In this document: one piece after another, positions 55,960 through 62,423 of the stretch | How the letters are laid out: each line of letters starts with the position of its first letter | Numbering within the stretch: position 1 is the stretch's first letter | Assembly: GCA_023150895.1 (NCBI GenBank) | Contig: JAKLJY010000038.1 | Span: forward strand, 1 to 62,423 | Source of the DNA: Myxococcota bacterium | Lineage (GTDB): Bacteria > Myxococcota_A > Bradymonadia > UBA7976 > UBA1532 | Direction: 5' to 3' | DNA length: 62,423 bases | The notes under the pieces: generated by a model | Seen by the model: only the letters and a program-made list of their open reading frames with translations | What the model was told of the DNA's origin: nothing | Databases searched by the model: none | Position numbers and translations under genes: made by a program

Positions 55960-55997
55960 CGGGCTCGGGTTCGGGTTCGGGTTCGGGTTCGGGTTCG
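55960..55997. repeat. Hexanucleotide tandem repeat (CGGGTT)n
   Basis: One imperfect copy (CGGGCT) and five perfect CGGGTT copies plus CG lie 16 bp upstream of the 163-aa gene start. It occupies nearly all of the 61-bp gap after the pentapeptide-repeat gene. Slippage here would change the spacer by six bases per unit without touching coding frames. Confidence 0.85.
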
Positions 55998-56005
55998 AAG
56001 AAAGC

Positions 56006-56653
56006 TCAGCGGCGGGCGTTGGCCCAGTCCGTGCGTTCGGTCGTGCAGCCGACGATGACGGCGCCCGTGAGATCGGCGTCGTCGAAGTGTGCGTCGGACA
56101 GATCGCAGCGAATGAGCACGGCACCTCGAAGGTCCGCAGCGTAGAGATTGGCGAAACGGAGGTCGCACTCGAGCAGAAACGCCCCCGCGAGCCGCGCCCG
56201 CATCAGCGGGGCCCCGCCGAGGCGCACGTTGGCGAACCGGCAGCGCATCAGGACGGCCTTCTGTGCCGAGAGGTACGGCGTGTCCGCGCCTTCGACGACG
56301 ACGTCTTTCAGGCGCGCGCCGTCGAGCACGCAGGAGGGCATCATGCAGTCGACGAGGTGGGCGTTGCGCAGGCTCGCCCCCGCCGCCTGGACCTGGGCGA
56401 GGTTGCACTGGGCAAAACGGACCCCGTCGAAGGCCGCCCCCTGGAGGTCGGCGCGCTGCATGTCGCAGCTCTGGCCCTCGACCCGCGTCCAGACCGTCTG
56501 CCCCAGGAGCGCCCCCCCCAAACCGACCTTGCGCAGGTTCACCCCGGAGAGGGTGGTCGCGGTGAGGTCGAGTCCCCGCAGATCGAGCTCGTCGAGACAC
56601 GCCCCGCTGAGGGTCTGCCCGCGGTAAACCCGGACTTCGTCGGCGCTCTGCAC
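56006..56653 (-). CDS. Pentapeptide-repeat protein, 215 aa
   Basis: About 35 A(D/N)LxX-type units form nearly the whole protein (for example LDELDLRGLDLTATTLSGVN, ADLQGAAFDGVRFAQCNL, CDLRFANLYAADLRGAVLIR), predicting a quadrilateral right-handed beta helix. Such proteins can mimic DNA (MfpA/Qnr-like) or serve as scaffolds; the function here is unknown. Cys is frequent for the family. Start GTG at 56653 (VQSADEV) has AAGG eight bases upstream; a GTG 54 bases earlier is possible. It is transcribed away from the FHA operon across 215 bp. Confidence 0.85.
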   Translation of the reverse strand: MQSADEVRVYRGQTLSGACLDELDLRGLDLTATTLSGVNLRKVGLGGALLGQTVWTRVEGQSCDMQRADLQGAAFDGVRFAQCNLAQVQAAGASLRNAHLVDCMMPSCVLDGARLKDVVVEGADTPYLSAQKAVLMRCRFANVRLGGAPLMRARLAGAFLLECDLRFANLYAADLRGAVLIRCDLSDAHFDDADLTGAVIVGCTTERTDWANARR

Positions 56654-56770
56654 GGTGGTGTCCTTCCCTCCCGATCGGGGGAGCGTCCCCGGAAACGAGG
56701 GCGCCACGCTAGCCGATCCGGACGCGATTCGCCACGGCCCTGCGGCGCGCGCGGTGGGCCCCGGCGAAGG

Positions 56771-56799
56771 TTGTCAGGGGGGGCGGCCGGGGCTATATT
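56771..56799 (+). promoter_or_regulatory. Sigma70-like promoter of the FHA-Ycf46 operon
   Basis: TTGTCA (56771-56776), 17-base spacer, TATATT (56794-56799): five of six consensus bases in each box at ideal spacing, the best promoter in the window. The predicted transcript would have a leader of about 63 bases ending in GGGAGG before the ATG at 56869. Confidence 0.75.
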
Positions 56800-56868
56800 C
56801 GTCGGCCATTTGTCCCCTGATCGTTTCCGCAATCTCGACCCGTACTGCACGAGGGAGGCGCCCGATCC

Positions 56869-59340
56869 ATGGCCCGCCAGGCAAAAGTGACCTACCAGAC
56901 GCCGGACGGCGAACGGAGAGAGGTCTTCGTCCGGGCTGGTGAAGAGGTCAGCGTCGGCCGTCACCCGCAGTGCACCATCACGATCAGCCAGCCGTCGGTC
57001 TCGCGCCGCCACGCGCGGATGTGGCTGGAAGGCAACGCCTTCTACGTCGAGGACACCGGCAGCAGCAACGGCACCTTCGTCAACAATCAGCGCATCCAGC
57101 GGGCGCAGCTCTCCGACGGGGACGAAATCCGCTGTGGGGACTTCCGGCTCGCCTGGCGGGAGCTGCCCTCGAGCGAGCCCCCCGCCCCCGCCCCCGCCGG
57201 GCCCCGTCTGGTCGGGACGCTGCGCCCGCAACGCCTCCCCGACGGGGTGGCCGGGGCCGCCGGCACGCCGCGCCGCACGTCGTCCCAGCCCCCGGCGGGC
57301 CCGGCGCCGACGGTCGCGCCGGGCAGCGGACAGCCGATGCCCCTGCCCCGGCCGGTCGGCAATACGCCCACCCAACAGGCCCGGCCCGCGCCGCCGGCGA
57401 CCCCTGCCCCTCCCCCGACGCCCCCGCCCCAGCCGCAGCCCGTCGGGCAGCCGATGCCGCTGCCCAATCCGCGGCCGCTGCCCCTGCCGACGCCCCAGCC
57501 GACGGCGCGCCCCGCCCCGACGGCCGGCCCGCCGACGCCGATGCAGCGGCCCGGCGGTGGGGGTGGCCTGCCCGGAGTCGATCTCGGCGCCGAGGTTGCC
57601 CGACTCAAGGGCGAGGTCGACCATTGGAAAGGCCTCGCCGAGGCCCGCGCCGGCTTCGAGAGTCAGGTCGTCACCGCCGCTCAGACGGCCGACACGCTGC
57701 GCAACGAGATCGAGCTGCTGAGGATTCAGCTCGAGCGGGCCAAGATCGAAGCGGCCACCTCCGTCTCCGACAAGGGCAAGGCCGAGACGGATCTCACCGA
57801 GCTGCGGCAGGACATCCAGGACAAGGCCCGGCGCATCGCCGAGCTCGAGCGGGCCGTCGAGCGCGGCCGCGAGCAAGCCGAGACGCAGGCCGAGCGGTCG
57901 GTTCAGCTCACCAAACAGATCCAGCAGCAGCAGGCACAGCTCGAGGAGTACCGGCGCGAAAAGGCCGAGCTCGAGGTCAAGCTGACGGAAGCCCAGGAGA
58001 AGGCGTCCACGCTCGGCACTTCGTTGAGCGCCGGGGCCGAGCGCGAGGGCGACCTGGTGAACCAGGTCAACGATCTCAAGCGCGAGGTCCGCCAGAAGGA
58101 GAAGGCGCAGAAGGACGTCGAGAAGCAGCTCGAGGTCGCCGAATACAACCTGCGCGCCGCCCGCGACGAGAACGAGAACCTGCGCCTCGCGCTCGGCGAG
58201 GACGACGGCGCTCGCAAGGGCCTGAACACGACCGTCGAGCACCTGCGCCAGGTCATCGCCGAGAAGGAGGCGATGATCGAGGGGCTGCAGGTCGAGGCCG
58301 CGCGCTGGCAGACGCGGGCCGAGCAGAAAGACGGCGAGGTCCAGGCCGCGGTCGCCGAGCAGACCGCCCGCGCCCGCGCCGAATTCCTGTCCGAAAAAGA
58401 GAACCTGCTGCGCCAGGCACAGGCCGCTCAGGCCGAGATCGCCCGCCTCAGGGAACAGCTCTCCGGCAAGGGCCAGGCCGATGCGGCCGTCTCGGCCGAG
58501 CGCGACGCGCTCCAGCGTCGCGTGGGCGAGCTGCTCTCGCAGGTCGAAGCCCTGACGCAGCAGATCAACGCCGTGCGCACCATGCACGGGGCGGAGATCG
58601 CGGCGCTGCAGGCCCAGATTGCGGCCGCGCAGGCTGCCGTCCCCGTCGGCGAGCTCGAAGCCCTGCAACTCGCCCACGAGGCCGCGGCGGCCGAGAGCAC
58701 GACGCTGAAGGTCGAGCTCGCCCGCACGCAACATGCGCTCGCCGAGGCGCAGGCCGCGGCCGCGTCGGCGGGCGGCAGCCGGGGTGCGCAGGACCAGGTC
58801 AACGAGCTCAAGCGGACGAACCGCGACCTCCGCAACGAAATCGAGCAGCTCCAGAGCGCGCTCGCCCAGGCCCAGAGCGCCCCGGCCGCCAGCGCGGGGC
58901 CCAGCCCGGCGCAGACGCAGGAGCTCGCCGAGATGCGCCGACTCTTCGAGCAGGCCCAGAGCGCACGACGCACGGCCGAGGTCCTGAAGGACCGGGCCGA
59001 GGCCGAGATGCGCGACCTGCGCGAGAGGCTCGCAGCGGGCGCCTCGGCGGTCGCGAGCGCCAGCCCGGCCGCCGCGCCGGCCGCCAACGCCGAGTACGCC
59101 GCGCTCAGGACCGAGGCTTTCAAGGTCTACGAAGACATCAACGACGTCGCCAGCGAGCTCAAGAACAACGTCGAGCTCGCCCAGACCTACGCCGCCGACC
59201 TTCGGGACGGCCGGGATACCGCCGCCAACCTCGACGCCACGGACGAAGTCCTCGGCACCCTCAAGGACGCGGCGGATACCTTCAAGAAGACCCTGCGCCG
59301 GTTCCGCGAGGTTCTGCAGCGCCACGGATACGAAGGCTGA
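56869..59340 (+). CDS. FHA-domain/coiled-coil protein, 823 aa
   Basis: The N-terminal FHA domain (about residues 25-95) has the key blocks VGRHPQCTITI, SVSRRHARM and DTGSSNGTFVNNQRI, binding phosphothreonine. A Pro/Ala/Gln-rich region follows to about 225. The remaining 600 residues are nearly continuous coiled coil with dense heptads (LERAKIEAATSVSDKGKAETDL; EKEAMIEGLQVEAARWQTRAEQ). The ATG has GGGAGG about ten bases upstream. It lies 7 bp before the Ycf46-like gene in one operon, suggesting a scaffold that responds to kinase signals. No transmembrane segment. Confidence 0.9.
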   Translation: MARQAKVTYQTPDGERREVFVRAGEEVSVGRHPQCTITISQPSVSRRHARMWLEGNAFYVEDTGSSNGTFVNNQRIQRAQLSDGDEIRCGDFRLAWRELPSSEPPAPAPAGPRLVGTLRPQRLPDGVAGAAGTPRRTSSQPPAGPAPTVAPGSGQPMPLPRPVGNTPTQQARPAPPATPAPPPTPPPQPQPVGQPMPLPNPRPLPLPTPQPTARPAPTAGPPTPMQRPGGGGGLPGVDLGAEVARLKGEVDHWKGLAEARAGFESQVVTAAQTADTLRNEIELLRIQLERAKIEAATSVSDKGKAETDLTELRQDIQDKARRIAELERAVERGREQAETQAERSVQLTKQIQQQQAQLEEYRREKAELEVKLTEAQEKASTLGTSLSAGAEREGDLVNQVNDLKREVRQKEKAQKDVEKQLEVAEYNLRAARDENENLRLALGEDDGARKGLNTTVEHLRQVIAEKEAMIEGLQVEAARWQTRAEQKDGEVQAAVAEQTARARAEFLSEKENLLRQAQAAQAEIARLREQLSGKGQADAAVSAERDALQRRVGELLSQVEALTQQINAVRTMHGAEIAALQAQIAAAQAAVPVGELEALQLAHEAAAAESTTLKVELARTQHALAEAQAAAASAGGSRGAQDQVNELKRTNRDLRNEIEQLQSALAQAQSAPAASAGPSPAQTQELAEMRRLFEQAQSARRTAEVLKDRAEAEMRDLRERLAAGASAVASASPAAAPAANAEYAALRTEAFKVYEDINDVASELKNNVELAQTYAADLRDGRDTAANLDATDEVLGTLKDAADTFKKTLRRFREVLQRHGYEG

Positions 59341-59347
59341 AGCGTTC

Positions 59348-60957
<1,610 letters not shown>

Positions 60958-60958
<1 letters not shown>

Positions 60959-61353
60959 TGTCGCACTTCACGAACGTCGAGACGAAGATCAAGAACCTCG
61001 TGGCGCTCAAGGCCGCGCTCAAGGACTTAGGCTACGAGTTCGCCGAGGCCGAGCAGGGCGTCGAGGTGCGGGGCTACCTGGGCCAGAAGACCCTGGCCGA
61101 CCTCTCCATCAAAGCCAGCAAAACCTACGACATCGGCGTTCAGGCCACGGACAAGGGCTACGTCTTCGTCGCCGACTGGTGGGGTGTCGAGACCACCCGC
61201 GGCGTCACGCAAGAAGAATTCGTCAAGACAGTCACCCAGCGATACGCCTATCACGTCGTCATGTCCGAGATCGCCCGACAGGGGTACACGATCGAGACGG
61301 ACGAGGTGAAAACCGACCAGACCATCTCCATCACGGTGCGCAAATGGCAGTGA
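60958..61353 (+). CDS. DUF1257 (Ycf35-like) protein
   Basis: 131 residues, the family's usual size. It opens with MSHFTNVETKIKNLVALKAAL and contains GYEFAEAEQGVEVRGY, DIGVQATDKGYVFVADWWG and the C-terminal RQGYTIETDEV segment typical of DUF1257. DUF1257 genes occur with Ycf46 and DUF2997 genes in several phyla, so the trio probably forms one module. The ATG overlaps the Ycf46 stop, and its end overlaps the next start by ten bases, giving tight coupling. The biochemical role is unknown. Confidence 0.93.
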
Positions 61354-61550
61354 AACGCGAGCTTCAGATCGAGATCACCGCCGACGGTGAGGTGAAGATC
61401 ACCGTCAAGGGCGCGCCGGGCGGCGAGTGCCTCGAGCTCACCAAAGCGCTCGAGGAGTCGCTCGGGGTCGTCACCGACCGGCAGATGACCTCCGAGTTCT
61501 ACCAGCAGGAAGTCACCACGGAAGACACCGTGAAGATCGGGGAAGACTGA
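61344..61550 (+). CDS. DUF2997 protein, 68 aa
   Basis: The sequence MAVKRELQIEITADGEVKI followed by VKGAPGGECLELTKALEESLG is the compact beta-hairpin/helix of DUF2997, with the family's conserved GGECLELT-like stretch around the single Cys. It is the usual small partner of DUF1257/Ycf46. The ATG lies ten bases inside the upstream gene, and the stop shares a base with the next ATG (TGATG). Function unknown. Confidence 0.92.
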   Translation: MAVKRELQIEITADGEVKITVKGAPGGECLELTKALEESLGVVTDRQMTSEFYQQEVTTEDTVKIGED

Positions 61551-62423
61551 TGTCTCTCTGGGCCAGCATCATGAACTTCTTCCGCTCGCTCTTCGGCGGC
61601 GGCGCCAAGCCCGCCCTCGAGGCGCCGGCCCCCACGCCCGCGCCGGAGCCGGCCTTCACGAAGTCCGCCCCGCCCAAGGCCGAGCCTCCCAAGGCCGAGC
61701 CTCCCAAGGCCGAGCCCCCCAAGGCGGCGCCCGTCGAGGCGCCCCGGCCGGAGCCGGTCGCGGAGCCCGCTCCGACGGTGGCGATGGCCGCGCCCGTACT
61801 GCCCGAAGCCCCCGCGGCCGCCAGCGAACCCACCGTCGCGATGGCCGCGCCCGACCTCGACGCCGTGCCGACGCAGACCGTCGAAACCACGAGCGAGGCC
61901 GGCGACGAGGACGACGACGACGAACCCGGACACGACGGCGACTCTGCCGCGCACCCGGCCGTCGGTCCGAACGACCGCGGCTCGAAGAAGAAGCGCCGCG
62001 GCAAGGACAAGAAGCGCAAGAAGAAGGGCAAGGACGAACCCGCGGTCAGCGCCGAAGAGGCGCAGGCGCTCGAAGCCGCCAAGCAGGAGATCCGCAGCGC
62101 GCCGCAGGTGCCGACCGCGGACGCCCTCGACGTGGTCGACACCGTCGCCATGCCCGCCCTGAGCTTCGCCGTCAGCGCGGCCGCTCAACTCCGCTCCGAA
62201 GCGACGCCCTCGCCGACGTCGATGGAGGCCACGCAGATGCTGCCGGCGATGTCGCAGCTTCGCGAGCAGGCCCTGGCATCGAGCGAACCGCAAACGGCGC
62301 CCGAGCTCGAGCCCGCCCCGGCGCCCGAGCCCGAGCCCGCCCCGGCGCCCGAGCCCGTCGTCGAGGCCGCCCCGGCGCCCGAGCCCGTCGCCGAGGCTGC
62401 GCCGGCGCCCGAGCCCGTCGCCG
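61550..62423 (+). CDS. Low-complexity protein, fifth gene of the Ycf46 operon (3' end outside window)
   Basis: At least 291 codons open to the window edge with no stop. It begins MSLWASIMNFFRSLFGGG, an amphipathic/membrane-associating helix. Then come PPKAE repeats, a Pro/Ala region, an acidic patch (DEDDDDE), a dense basic patch (KKKRRGKDKKRKKKGKDE), a segment with AEEAQALEAAKQEI, and Pro/Glu/Ala repeats to the edge. No family recognised. The ATG overlaps the DUF2997 stop by one base, so it is coupled. It could be a membrane tether or assembly protein for the module; that is inference. Confidence 0.75.
   Translation, partial: MSLWASIMNFFRSLFGGGAKPALEAPAPTPAPEPAFTKSAPPKAEPPKAEPPKAEPPKAAPVEAPRPEPVAEPAPTVAMAAPVLPEAPAAASEPTVAMAAPDLDAVPTQTVETTSEAGDEDDDDEPGHDGDSAAHPAVGPNDRGSKKKRRGKDKKRKKKGKDEPAVSAEEAQALEAAKQEIRSAPQVPTADALDVVDTVAMPALSFAVSAAAQLRSEATPSPTSMEATQMLPAMSQLREQALASSEPQTAPELEPAPAPEPEPAPAPEPVVEAAPAPEPVAEAAPAPEPVA
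61671..61725 (+). repeat. 15-bp coding repeat (PPKAE units)
   Basis: Near-identical copies of the unit CCCAAGGCCGAGCCT encode successive PPKAE pentapeptides in the operon's last gene. Copy number may vary between strains. Confidence 0.75.
62314..62423 (+). repeat. Coding repeat of 24-30 bp (APAPEP units)
   Basis: Four copies of GCCCCGGCGCCCGAGCCC-type units, followed by GTCGTCGAGGCC or close variants, encode APAPEP-V-V/A-E-A repeats and run off the window edge. Confidence 0.75.

Overview
The window is about 62 kb of very GC-rich DNA, densely packed with genes that often overlap through ATGA, GTGA or TGATG junctions. No rRNA, tRNA, CRISPR array, insertion sequence or phage gene was seen. The content points to a diderm, aerobic, Myxococcota-like (former deltaproteobacterial) chromosome. 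The reasons are a CdnL/CarD-type regulator of about the Myxococcus CdnL length; at least nine predicted lipoproteins, several followed by Asp/Ala/Gly-rich linkers; surface proteins with thrombospondin type 3, IgGFc-binding-like and MopE-like regions; PEGA and FHA proteins; and a PP2C phosphatase. The phylum is an inference.

Layout. 1-12.3 kb: the tail of a Gly-rich protein, a divergent HemF-like oxidase, a lipoprotein, a giant alpha-2-macroglobulin-like gene interrupted by a frameshift, and hemY and hemE, so an oxygen-dependent heme branch. 12.3-16.5 kb (+): serC, a dicarboxylate/amino-acid:cation symporter and a DUF885 metallopeptidase. 16.4-28.4 kb (-): one tight six-gene run encoding two large exported proteins (one a metzincin-like protease), a barrel candidate, a lipoprotein, an IgGFc-binding-like/TSP3 lipoprotein and a two-in-one MlaF-like ABC ATPase. 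28.5-29.3 kb (+): an 85-aa protein coupled to a Cys-containing Rrf2 regulator, with a perfect inverted repeat inside their predicted promoter. 29.3-32.4 kb (-): two Hsp20 genes around a 192-bp quasi-palindrome, an AidB-like acyl-CoA dehydrogenase and a MAPEG protein.

32.6-39.6 kb (-): a Cys-rich MopE-like lipoprotein coupled to a TPR-dynamin-like GTPase fusion, then a DinG-type helicase. 39.8-43.1 kb (+): cdnL, a membrane protein and an Ig-like lipoprotein. 43.7-47.4 kb (+): a PEGA/barrel protein, a TPR protein, a lipoprotein and a PP2C phosphatase. 47.4-56.7 kb (mostly -): an MFS transporter, small unknown genes, a frameshifted alpha/beta-hydrolase lipoprotein with a partner barrel, a small unknown gene preceded by a hexanucleotide repeat, and a pentapeptide-repeat protein.

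56.8 kb to the end (+): a strong sigma70-like promoter drives an FHA/coiled-coil protein, a Ycf46-type AAA ATPase, a DUF1257 protein, a DUF2997 protein and a long low-complexity reading frame that runs off the window. The last four start codons touch or overlap the preceding stop. This operon, the six-gene surface operon and the TPR-GTPase/lipoprotein pair are the best candidates for undescribed systems. Two genes (the macroglobulin and the hydrolase) are broken by apparent single-base changes in homopolymers, so either assembly errors or real pseudogenisation must be considered.
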